A stretch of 64,000 nucleotides of DNA, from positions 744,001 to 808,000 of the forward strand of contig LATX02000200.1 of the NCBI GenBank assembly GCA_001466705.2, written 5' to 3'. The position numbers and the translations under genes were made by a program. Position 1 is the stretch's first letter, and each line of letters opens with the position of its first letter. Origin of the DNA: Moniliophthora roreri (Eukaryota; Basidiomycota; Agaricomycetes; Agaricales; Marasmiaceae). Shown piece by piece: positions 20,256 through 30,845 of this stretch. Under the pieces are notes generated by a model. That model made no database searches and was not told the DNA's origin. It worked only from the letters and a program-made list of their open reading frames with translations.

Positions 20256-23200
20256 GGCCGGATGCCCAAAAACCAAGAACACGGAATGTCAGTCATGTCA
20301 GAAGTAAACTGGAGAAAGATTAGCGAAAATGCGTGTGAACACCCGGAATCTGGGATCTGAGATCGGAGAGCGGATAACAAACAACACTTGTTTGGCTGAG
20401 ATTATAGAAAGCGAGCGAATCGAACACGTCCAACCTCACCAGAGATCTAAGATTGCACGCGATACCTCGGGTCTAAAGCAACCTGAGGATTGCGGTGCCT
20501 CATCAACAATCTCGGTCAATCCCGGCCCGCTTCTCTACAACTCGCAAGCTATTGATGTTAACTCGTTTCTTTACCATGAAAGTACCGAAAGCCTTCTCAA
20601 TGGCCACAGGTACGATACAATTTGCAATTTGCAACAACACCCCTAGATTTGAACCCGACCCTCATTGGCTCGTGCAAGTTTAAATGCTAAACGCGCATGC
20701 GTAGCACTGTCATCTGTGGCAGCTATAATCGAACTGCATCCGGCGAGGGCTTCGACTCTCTTCCGCTGTCGGTCACTTTTGGCCATGACAGAATGCTTTG
20801 CCACCCCTTCAAGTCGGGGGTGTTTCGCGATCGGTCCCTCGATTTCCAGGCTTGCTTCTTCCGTTAAAGAGAGCGAATGTACAGAGGTACGTTGGATACT
20901 CGGATGCACTGTAAATCATAATGACTTATTCTTTGAAGAAATACTGAGGTGTTGAAGAGCCTCGTTCATGAGAAACGAACTAAGCGAACGACATCCCACA
21001 TCTGGAGCCCACCTCTGGAGTGACAGGTACGATGGAACTCGAGAATTTGCCTGGAGCTCCTGGTCGAAACCACTGGTAACATGTGTTCCCAATTAATCCA
21101 TTAATTCTACCTTCGCTTGCTCGACCATAACTTCTCAATCATGACCATCTTTTCGTAACTAACCTCTCCCGCTGAACCTCCAGGAGTCTACTAATTAGGA
21201 GTAGGAGCAGTCGCAGACAGAACACGGGGATAGAGCCACTGAAAGCATTAGTGAAGTACGGTGTTGGTCCCGGTCAGGAGTGCGCGCCCAAAGCCAATAG
21301 ATTCGGCAACGTCGGAGTAGGGTGAATTGTCTGATTCTCTACTCACTCATTAGACCCCGTGCTCTCTTTTACAGCCTTACAGTTCGGCCACAAGAACAGC
21401 ATCTAAGGGCGGCCCTGTTCGGAGTCTTTTCTATTAGGTTCCTGTGCACCACAGCTCCCGCCAGCGGTTCTTGTTCTATTCGGCTACCCACGGGAACTGC
21501 TTTTTCTCGGTCTCTTTCGTAACGCCGGCGGATGAGATGATTTACCAAAAATCTCAGTGGCCTGGGGATCGTTTCATAAACCCAAATTTCAGAAATTCAT
21601 CTCGCCTCGTCGACAGCTACAATGGAAGTACCAGTGCGCTACCACGTGGTGTAGAAGACGAACTCGAAGCCTTTACCTCTGGTATCCTCGCGTTGATATC
21701 AGGCTGCTAGTCAGTGCAACTTGCGGGTTTGTTATTCGGATGAAAATCTCCTGTTATTTACTGGTTCTCTAGTCGAGTCGGCACGGTAGCTATACGGTTT
21801 ATGTGGGACAGGGCCCTCCCCGCCACTGGTTCAGCGTGAGTCTTGTTAGACTCTGGTTCTTTTATTCTGTCACTCCCCATCACAAGGGTTGCTTCGGATT
21901 GTTACCTTCGTTTCGGAACGCAAACGGTTGCGAGTGAGTTTTTACTTGTCCTCCGAGCCTGCACGACGAATCCTCGTAGGATGAATTACCAAGTGAACAT
22001 TCCCGTTGTCGGCAGCTAAGACTTGAATGGAAGGGCTCTCCCGCGTAATGGAAAAATGAAGGTAAGTACGAGTTTTACCTCGAGTCGGACATGAACTGAG
22101 CTGAGCCGCGGCACGAAAGTCTGATACTTGTTCATATCTAGAGTAGTCCTGATACCGCGAACGACAGGTATAATGGAGATTGAGAATTGGTACTTGTCAC
22201 ACGTACACAAACATTGGTATGTGGATCTGTCGAATTTGACTTGACTCGGTCGAATTCACTCGCGTCCCGGACTCAGTCATAGGCGTACGCCTCGATTTTG
22301 ATTGTTCTACTCGGAATTTCCCTGTTCAAGTGCAACTTTCCTTGACATGGACGCTCCTAGATCTTTACCATTCGCACAAGTCCGGTCTCCTCTCACTAAC
22401 CAAGCCCACCTAGTCCGTTTTCGCATATCGGCCCCTACTCCGAAAATGGATCAGGACAAAGCAAACGTTATCACGGTTCTCATTTTTGTGATAGGTGCAA
22501 TGGAATTCCTCGTTATTGGCGATTGGGTTCCTTGTGGCAGGCTAACAGTCCCTTTGAAAGGACCCAACATGTATTGTACAGTCGACTAGCTCGTAATGCA
22601 TAGTGTATGAAGACCTCCTTTTCCAAGGCGTTTATGAGAGTTATGTATTTTGAGAACGGCTAGATGTCTTCCATTCTAGACCAATGCACCTTGTGCGTTA
22701 TCAGCTCCTTAGTCGACGGGCTGAACGGGGTCCCGCCCGCCGCCTTTCGAGTCGGTACGCGTTCCGAATCCATGAATTAGGCGGACTACATACGGTTGCA
22801 TATGACACTGACAGGAGTCGAACGCGTTTTCGCATGGACTCGGGTAGGGGGTGTGGGGTGTGTGGTACTGTCAGTGTCATTGCTTGAACTAGATCCACGC
22901 TTGAAATTGGGCCCGGGGGTAGGTAGTCCGATGCGATGACGCTGATGATCATTCTTGAGATCGCTAGAACACCAAAAACTCGGGATCAACCCCATGGAAT
23001 TGGAGGGATATCACTGCTAACAAAAAGTCGTTGGTAGGTGGAATGAGTTCAATCTGAGGAGTACACCCATTATAAAACATCCTATCCCCACAAACAACTG
23101 ATGGACTGATGAGAACACTAACGACTCGAGTACGAACCCGCCCCTAGGGCTTAGGGTTGTCGATGCGAAGGGACATGTCACATGGAGCAAAAAAAGTGCG

Positions 23201-23864
23201 GAGCAATAAAGGCTTTTCGAATTCCCATGGTGGCGGATCGAGTGAGTAATAGTAATACGGGTACAGGAGGTACTGTAGATGGGAGATGGGGAAGTGGCGA
23301 TGGCTCGTTCAATCGTTTTGGCCCAGGGTCGGGCTCCTGACTTCGGAGCTGCGGTGGCCTGGAACTTGAGGATCGCGGGCCGATAGCCAGCTTGGACGGT
23401 AAGCTCACAAGTCAAAATAGGTCGTAGGCTTAGATTCAAAGAAGGCCTTGCTAACTCGGACATGACAAGGTGTTAATAGAAACATTAACAGCGTTTAGAC
23501 GCAGGTAGTACAAGTGACTAAATATGTACAGATACTGGAATCATGGGGAGCAGAGGCGCTCGTACCATCTGCATTACAATGCAAAAACACACAATACGTG
23601 TATTGATCCCATCTAAAAAAAAGAAGAGTACTTGAAGCTTGACGAAAGAAAAATAGGAGGGGAGAGGGAGTAATGTACAAATTGCATTGTATACAGAGTA
23701 AAAGCTGTCTGTTGACTACCGATTTGAGAACAGAACAAGGGATGTAATAGTGGAGAAGAGTATGAAAAGTACCAAACGGAGTAGTAACCAAAGGAATGTT
23801 GGACTAGAGCTGATGATGAGCTGTGTGTCCCAAAACAACCATGGAGCACTCACACGACGATAAG
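20256..23864. other. 3.6-kb gene-poor stretch
   Basis: No protein family is recognisable on either strand. Base composition and CpG are ordinary, unlike the first 11 kb. It contains scattered related strings (GACAGGTAyrATGGA at about 21026 and 22165) and a 13-bp inverted repeat at 22802-22880. These might be remnants of a diverged mobile element, a non-coding RNA locus or simply spacer. A minus-strand frame at 20643-20909 is open but shows no known motif. Confidence 0.4.
22802..22880. repeat. 13-bp perfect inverted repeat
   Basis: ATGACACTGACAG (22802-22814) and CTGTCAGTGTCAT (22868-22880) flank a 53-bp GT-rich spacer. The spacer contains GAGTCGAACGCG, resembling a reverse-strand tRNA B box, but no tRNA cloverleaf forms. 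Confidence 0.5.
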
Positions 23865-25518
23865 TCACCGCTTCCTCTTTGCACCAACGGCCTCGCCCCC
23901 GCTCTCCACACCATTACTCCCACTTGCCTCTGCAGAGCCAGAATCTGCATCGACGATAACCACGTCTTCATCCCTCGGTGGAGGTGGTGAAGGTATATCT
24001 GCCATAGGCATATCGACCAGCGCAGCTTCGGAGGAATTACCTCCATCGAGCAATACCAATTCCTCCTCTGACCGTTCCTCGCCTTCATCCATAAAACTCA
24101 TTGCTCGAGATCGTCTTCTCGCGCGACGACGGCCCTGGAACGTTGAAGGCCCATCTGCTTCGACTTCTGTTTCAGCTCCGCCTTCGCGTTCTCGTTCGCG
24201 TTCTCGCTCTCGCTCTCTCTGCAAGGCCGCTGCAACCTCTTCAACACCCGAATCCTCCCCTTCTTCTGTTGGTGCCGGCAGCGCCACGGGTTCATCTTGC
24301 TCTCGTACACCCTCCAACTCCAATAAGACCCGTTCATCCGCTTCTTCGTCTTCCCACTCAACCTCCACCTCTACATCCTCTTCCAAATCGGCAAACGTCC
24401 TACAAAGCGGACAACTAAATGCCGGATGATGACTTTCTAAAAGAGGTCTGATGCATTTATAGTGAAAGGCGTGGGAGCAAGGGGCGATGAAGAGAGCTTG
24501 GCGAATGGTGACACCAAAGAGACATATACAACAATCGGGGAAACCTGATTTGGCTGATGCGGGTGCTTTGATGGTGGATTTGGTGATGCCGGTAGCGAGT
24601 GTTTTGAGATTTTTAAGGGCATTGGTGCTGGAATATGACATGTACATTAGCATACGCACAAAAGAGAAGAGGAAAGAGAACAGGGCCGCACTTGAAAGCA
24701 TTAGCACCACTCTGCCATTCCCTTCCCAACTCGATTCTAATCTTTACACTCTTGTAGATATCCTCTGTCCCGCCTTGATAATCCACACCAAGTTGTAGAA
24801 TATCACCATCTCTGACTTGATGCAGTCTACTCTCTGTATTGGCGGGACTCAACCTCGTATGATTAAGAAAAGTGCCGGAACTGCTCTTAGTATCTTTAAT
24901 CCAAAATTTGCCACCAGAGTCGACACTGATTTCTGCATGCGCGCGAGAAACGACCTTGGACTTGAAAGCTAGTTTGTTTGAGCCTAAGGCGTTGACGGCT
25001 GCTAGACCTAGACCTGAGCGGTCTGTGAAACGACCGATACGAAGGGCAGGGTCTGAGGGTTTGAGGTCACGGGTGATGGGGTCGAATTTGAGGGAACGGC
25101 GGGATTCTAGGTGGGGGACAAGGCGGATGCGGTAAGAGCCTGATTGGACGGGAGGAGGTGGCGGTGGTGGATGTGGGGTATTAGGTATAAGATTTGGAAG
25201 GTTAGGATTGAGTGGACGAGTGGTTAAAGTAGGGGTGGTAGCGGGTAGTTGGGAAGGCATGCTGGTGCTAGTGTTGATAGCACCTGCTGAACGTCTTCTT
25301 CTAAGCATTTGTGATAAGCCTAAAGGGGGATTTGAAGTGGATGGTTGGATACGATTGGTTGGACCTGGAGAAGGAGGAGTTGGATGAGTTGGTGGAGAAG
25401 GGGAAAGTTCACGTTGTGGGTCAGTGTGTGATTGAGATGAATTGCGTGGTCTTCCTCTGAGAAATGAACTTAGGATGGTTGAACGCAATGGTGGACTGTC
25501 GTTTCCAGCAGGGTCCAT
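23865..25518 (-). CDS. DMA1: FHA-RING E3 ubiquitin ligase, Dma1/Dma2 type
   Basis: Two exons (24692-25518, 23865-24627; intron 24628-24691) encode 529 residues. After a Ser/Pro-rich disordered N-terminus with a short polyproline run, an FHA domain spans about residues 125-265. It shows LRIGRFTDRSG, SKVVSRAHAEI (phosphothreonine-binding Arg/Ser/His positions), FWIKDTKSSSGTFLN and VRDGDILQLG. A RING domain follows at about 315-365: CCICLFGVTIRQALFIAPCS with HAFHYKC and FSCPLCR. The FHA-then-RING order is that of Dma1/Dma2 (yeast) and CHFR/RNF8 (animals), which ubiquitinate phosphorylated partners in spindle and septin checkpoints. The C-terminal third is acidic and low-complexity, with an (RE)n run and a basic KRKR end. 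Substrates cannot be read from sequence. Confidence 0.9.
24190..24222 (-). repeat. Coding simple repeat (Arg-Glu run)
   Basis: Tandem CGAGAG/CGTTCT-type hexamers encode RERERERERE in the C-terminal tail of the FHA-RING protein. Such tracts often vary in length between strains. Confidence 0.6.
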
Positions 25519-26721
25519 ATAGACGAAACGAAGAAGGAGAAGAAGAAGAAGAAGGATGGAGGATGGATGGATGAATGGACGGATGGTGCTGGTGGTTGCC
25601 GACAGAAAGCTCTGCCGAGTCAGAAATTTTCAGAGTTGAATCACTCCGAGCGCATCGCCCATATCACACATCAACGTTGCATCAACGGTATATTATTGCT
25701 AAATTATTGCTACTTTGTGTCACTGCTGCTGGCATTCTACAAGCATTATACACTAATGGTCGCATTGGGTCGTTCTGGGGGGGAAGGTCACTTTGTCAGC
25801 CAACACCAAATCAAGGTACACCAGACCTGGCTGCAGCGCATGCCCAAACTTCCATCTTTTCCCGTCTATGAATGCTATCACCGACCACTTATGTGGCAGG
25901 TTGTGCCCACTGTTACCTGCAATTCGGTTCGAGTGCGGATAGAACGCAATACAATGTCAATGCCACTTTTACTAACGGGAACAACCATCAAGACCTCCGC
26001 TTGTTATGGCTACGAGTGCTTAACTACATCTCTTGCAGAACCGTTCGGCATCCCTCCAGGAGCGTATCTTCTGGCACCAACGACAGACTCTTCCTGCCTC
26101 CACAATGGCGTCCTGCTTCGACAGGCCTAGGCTCAACAGACCGTGCCCGTCATTCACGGTGCCTTAATATCCTCGGCCTCGGCAACTCAAGATGCTGCGC
26201 AATCTATTTCCTACATATGTTCACAGCTTGTGTTATCCTTCAGATGTATGCAAAATGACTCACTTTGACCATCACTATGTCCAGTCAGCAGTACACAACA
26301 AGTACAGATATGGGCTTTTGACACTTGGTTGAACGGGAGCCTTAGCGAATAGCGCTGGCCGCTCAAAAATCTAATTTTTCCTTCAAGTACCATTGGCTCA
26401 ATTCTCTTTAAGCATATAGGGGTGCGTGCCTCGGGGGCCTGACACCGCGACTTTCAGCCACTCAGTACTTGCTTTGCTATCGGCAATACCTTTGCTTTTC
26501 AAGAAGCTCCGCTGTTTGTTGATCCAGTACGGCGCGTCGCCAGCTTTTTGCTTGGTGCAAATTATTCAGCGTTTGTTCCATACCTGTCGAAAAAAAAGTG
26601 CCGAACGATCAGCCCTCAGTCCGAGTCATATACCCATTCCGAGTCCTTCCACAGCAGCTTGAGGTTTGCATACTTAAAGATTCACAAGGCTCACAATCGC
26701 CCACTCATTCGAGTCTGCACC
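25519..26721. other. Intergenic with overlapping open frames
   Basis: Plus-strand frames at 25567-26130 and 25872-26258 overlap in different phases and match no family. A hydrophobic leader-like segment (LLLLCVTAAGILQALYTNG, about 25700-25760) occurs in a third frame. A short secreted protein gene with introns cannot be excluded, but nothing supports a specific model. It probably includes the divergent promoters of the FHA-RING and zinc-finger genes. Confidence 0.3.
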
Positions 26722-27691
26722 ATGGTACATCCACGCAGCGACGACTCCTCATTGTTCCACTTCCTTGATTGTAGGTCTTCCTCACACTGGAAATAAACAC
26801 GTACGCTAACATCGTCTTGGATAGTGTCTGGATGTCCATCGCCTCCGGATCCGAGTCGAGCAGGCATTTCAACGACGATTGCCCACTCTCAATATGGTTC
26901 ACTGTCATCGTTTTCCACTTGCTGCAAAGATAATTCCCAGCGTCAGACCATCCTGGAACACTCGTCGGCGCAGCCAGACGCATCTATCATGCTCGCGCCT
27001 TATCCGAGCGCTTACAACCCCCTGGCCACCATCAGTAATTGTCGTGAAGAATATCAAAACAGCATGACCTCTACGTCCCATGACTATCACGACAATGACT
27101 GCACCAGATCTCCAGACAGCGGGGACCCGGCGAAAGCCAACTCCAAAACTTTGCTTCTCTCCGCCACCGCGTCTTCTCCTTTGCCACCGCTCACAGCAGA
27201 TTTAGGCTACAGCCATCCTGAGTCTGACTTTGTCTCTGGAAACTTGAACAGTTTTCCACAATGCTGGAACATGGGCGTGCCCATGTCCCCATCTGCAAGC
27301 AGCCTCTCTAACTTTGCTGCAGGGTATTGGCAAACCTCGCCGCCCGAGGGTCACGGTGTGCAAAAGTGGAAAGTGGCTACAGAGACCGTCTTACAAGCTT
27401 CTTCCAAACGACGAAAAAAGAAGGCCAGGTTTAGGTGCAACATTGTGGGATGTGGTCAGACGTTTACCAGCAAGCACAATTTGACACGTATGTCTTTGGT
27501 TTATCGTTTCAGCTGATATGCCATACTGACGATACATATTTACAGATCATGCGAATTCTCATCGTGGTGTCAAACCGTACAGGTGTGAGGAATGTGGAAA
27601 GCGCTTCACGACCTCGTCGGATTGCAAGCGCCATGTAAGCAAGTGTGATGTAACAGCCAAGTCTTTAATTTTGGACAGTTCACTAGCATAA
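26722..27691 (+). CDS. C2H2 zinc-finger protein (intact member of a local family)
   Basis: Three exons in phase (26722-26770, 26825-27487, 27546-27691) give 285 residues. The first ~200 residues are Ser/Pro/Asn-rich and look disordered; a basic KRRKKKARF patch precedes the fingers and may be a nuclear signal. Finger 1 is CNIVGCGQTFTSKHNL then HHANSH (C-x4-C-x12-H-x3-H) and spans the last intron. Finger 2 is CEECGKRFTTSSDCKRH then VSKC (C-x2-C-x12-H-x3-C). It is likely a DNA-binding transcription regulator; targets unknown. Decayed relatives lie at 1.7-2.2 kb and 11.1-11.3 kb with the same intron position, so the family has been duplicated locally and partly destroyed. Confidence 0.8.
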
Positions 27692-28651
27692 CAAGTCATT
27701 TATGTACTTGGACTCGCCTGGGGACTTTTCGGTACAGTCATAGGTGTAAAAGGATCTGAACAAGTTTTCTAGTCTGGTCGTTGTATCTCTAGAAATCAAT
27801 TTCATATATTAAGGAGGCCAATTGACGTAATATTTGTACACTGCAAGTTTTATGACGTGGTAGAGCAATTGTTGAGTACGAGGGCGTTCGTTTTGAAAAC
27901 AAGCCTAACCACTCACTTCTCTGCACATAGGACCTTGTTGTCTTCAAAGGTATCAACTCTAAATGTGTCTACATGTAGTCGAAGTTGAGTCGAAGCCTTC
28001 GGCCTAACCCTGAACCCGGGCCCGACCGCAGAATCGGAGGTTTGGAGAAAGAACCAGAAGCGGGGAGAAGGAGAGGCCGTGGCAGGGGCAGTCGAGGACT
28101 GGTCGCAACTTTCAGGTTGGTGTGTTAGAGGACTTGAAGCAAAACAGAGGAGAGAATCAAAATTAGGGCAATAGTCTGAAGGTCCTGATCTGATTGTGGA
28201 TTCGAGGGACGATTACCGGCGCTCCAGCTACGGAACGAAATCAGTCCAAGCTGGTGATCTCCGAAGCCTAATAAGGTTAGCGACGGCCCGACAACGGCCC
28301 ACCCAATTTTTCTCTTCAACGCCAACTTTGTTTCTCTTGTTCTCGACCGTCATGTTCTCAGCTTCAAGTACAACTCTTTCCTCCGATTTGCAGTAGCAAC
28401 ATTAATAAACAAGACCTTTGACGTGACAAGACCGGTCGCGAGTCAAAACGATTAAACGTAACAACCATTAGCCAGCCGCCATGCTCAGTGATCCGCCGAC
28501 ATGCCACCCTTCCCGCCTACCCTACAGTGCTGAGTGTACTACTCCGTATTACTACTATTATCCACTCGGTCCGCCAACGCTCGGAATTCTCTGGCTTCCG
28601 GTATAATAAAGCTCCACGCATAAAATCCAGCTTTTTGCTCCTGACCCCGAC
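27692..28651. other. Intergenic with TATA box for the next gene
   Basis: Downstream of the zinc-finger gene and upstream of the DUF6534 gene. A TATAATAA at 28602-28609 lies 43 bp before the ATG at 28652. No other gene recognised. Confidence 0.5.
28602..28609 (+). promoter_or_regulatory. TATA box of the DUF6534 gene
   Basis: TATAATAA in a CpG-normal promoter, 43 bp before the start codon. Confidence 0.5.
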
Positions 28652-30629
28652 ATGTCTTCTCCCACAATCGACAACACCCTAGGGGCGACCTTGCTTGGAT
28701 TCGCGCTCGCCTCTGTTCTCTCCGGCATATTGATCCATCAGATGTTTGTCTATTTTATGACGTACCAAGAGGATAAGAGGTTCTATAAGTTGGTTGTGGG
28801 TGTCCTCCTCAGACTTATTCTACCCCTTGACTGACCTGTTTTTGTAGGTAACAGTGATATTGTACGTACGCAGCCACCTTCCCCCCTCTAATGTGCATAG
28901 AATAATGTGCCAATTCCCGAGTGTTCTGGAATTTATCAACCAGATACTCATAGGCCACTTTTGCTATCACTATACAATCACGAATTTTAGCAATCCGTTT
29001 GCGATATGGGTCTCTCATGATACGTGGTACGTTTTACTCTATTCGGACTCCAAGTGCTTTTCGCTAATTGCGATGTTGGCTACAAGGTCGATTATTGTGA
29101 GTTATAATTAACTCTCTAGAGGCTGTTTATTGAATTCGATCAGTTGCAGCAAACCATTGGGGTGAGTGTCAAACACGATGATGAGAAGCTGAGACTGATG
29201 TATGCCTTGTCTGATGTTAGGCAACTGTGGGATCGATAGTCACAATGTAAGACGCTCGTACTTATTCTTGGGCTAGCAATACGAAGGCTAATGCGCATGC
29301 TAGGTGCTACGCGGCACGAGTCTGGCGACGTACGTTTCCTGGCGGCCCCAAAGGAAGGAAATTCTCATTCAAATTTTGTTGCAGTCAGCGAGAGGAATCA
29401 TTGGATTACTGGGATATTGGTGAGTGATCCTTGCTGTGCATGCCTCGTTTCTCATGGTTAGGTTCAGATTTGCTTGACTATTGCGCATTTCGGTGAGCCT
29501 CCTGCACCACGTATGCAACTTGAGTGTTCTAACTAATGGTGGCTTACTTAGTGTGCTCACTTGGTTAGTGAATCATCCCGTCTTCTCCAAGTCAATGTCG
29601 TCTCTGAACGCTAGACACAGCGTTCACAGTCAAAGCGTACGCCCCCATCCCATCCGAGTCACCCGCAAGTAACGATATCCTTGCCACAGGTTCGGCCTAG
29701 GTCCCATAGCAGAAGTGTACATGATCAAAGTACGTGTGGCCACTATTTAGGCTATACCTTTCCAAAGGCTCACTCTCACTCTCATCACAGCGAATTGGCC
29801 GGGCCAGTCTCGCATTCGGCGCTTCTTCCGACATTGCTACCGCCGCTGCTTTATGTTACTTTCTTAATAAGCTTCGCAAAAATTTCCAACATAATCTTAG
29901 TGCGTCGAGGCTTGTGGATAACTTGGTGAGGTATGGGGTTAGTACAGGTGCTACAACGAGGTGAGTAGGATGATCGATTCGGAGCCTGGGCGGCAAGGGC
30001 TGATTGTACGTCGGTGCAGTCTTGTCAGTATTAGCTGCTTGATAATGGTACGTTTACTAGCTTGGTACTGGGAAGGCAAGTCCCTGATTGCGACAGTTCA
30101 ACTTGATGCCTCAAAACTTGGTGTTCATTGGAGTTTATTTCGCCTTGAGTAAATGTAAGCTTATGCAAAGAGTCACCTTCACTGCCATCATTTACTGACG
30201 TGGTCTAAAGGTTACGCAATCTCATTCATGGCAATGTACGTCTCAACCTCACTTCAAAGCTCGAGCTCGCTGCTTACACACCCTCTGAACAACAGGTTGA
30301 ACACTCGACGACTCATGAATGGGCGTGGAATGGACCATTCTAGCCGCGAACACTCTGAACAGGTCAGAAGTCGAAACAGTTATGCTAGCACGACGATGCA
30401 AGTAGCTAGGGATCCTGAGTCCCGCAGTGAGAGTCCGATATGGTCGATAACAAGCAAGGTGTGTATCTCTCTTTGTGTTTCCGTTGAAGCTCTTCAATGC
30501 CCCTTTTAGGAGCCGAGTGGGAACACCGAGAACATTTCTTTAGAGGTGATCAATCCCAGTCAGACAGCTAAAAAGTATTCATTCTTTCGTTGTCACACGT
30601 TGGAACCTGAAAATGAATCTTTCTTCTAA
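28652..30629 (+). CDS. DUF6534-type seven-helix membrane protein
   Basis: It starts MSSPTIDNTLGATLLGFALA, the typical N-terminus of this basidiomycete family (LGATxxGFALASVLxGI). It continues through many short exons: VLSGILIHQMFVYFMTYQED; a hydrophobic HYTITNFSNPFAIWV block; CYAARVWR; ICLTIAHFGLGPIAEVYMIK; and LAFGASSDIATAAALCYFLN with KLRKNFQ. The rest is RLVDNLVRYGVSTGATTR, FNLMPQNLVFIGVYFALSK and YAISFMAMLNTRR, then a hydrophilic Ser/Arg-rich tail. The stop is TAA at 30627-30629. More than ten introns are needed and several internal exons are very short, so individual junctions are tentative. Family members are abundant in Agaricomycetes, have no assigned function and are sometimes likened to GPCRs. 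It converges with the ferric reductase, 216 bp apart. Confidence 0.8.
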
Positions 30630-30845
30630 CAGTCTATCCCACCGCTCCTCTCCCCGTCTATCGCCCGCCTCGCCCGATAGTATTCTCAATGACGAAGACT
30701 GTCGCTCGTATCTTCCACTGTAATCAACGAGCTCATATTTTATGTTACATTCATTACCTATAGTCGTTCTTTGGTCGTCATGTCACTGCTTGCCAATCAT
30801 AAGCATCATCTGTATCTTATAATTCATCTCCTTTCATAAGCAGAG

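Noticed and set aside
22802..22880. tRNA on the minus strand suggested by GTTCGACTCC between inverted arms
   Set aside because: The bases either side of the putative T-loop do not pair and no anticodon arm exists; kept only as an inverted repeat.
25567..26130. 187-codon open frame as a protein gene
   Set aside because: It overlaps two other open frames of similar length, has no family features, and its start lies in a low-complexity ATGGATGG run.
28030..28110. RG-rich coding segment (GRRRGRGRGSRG)
   Set aside because: Only about 25 codons, no exon context and the other strand and frames are equally open; composition explains it.
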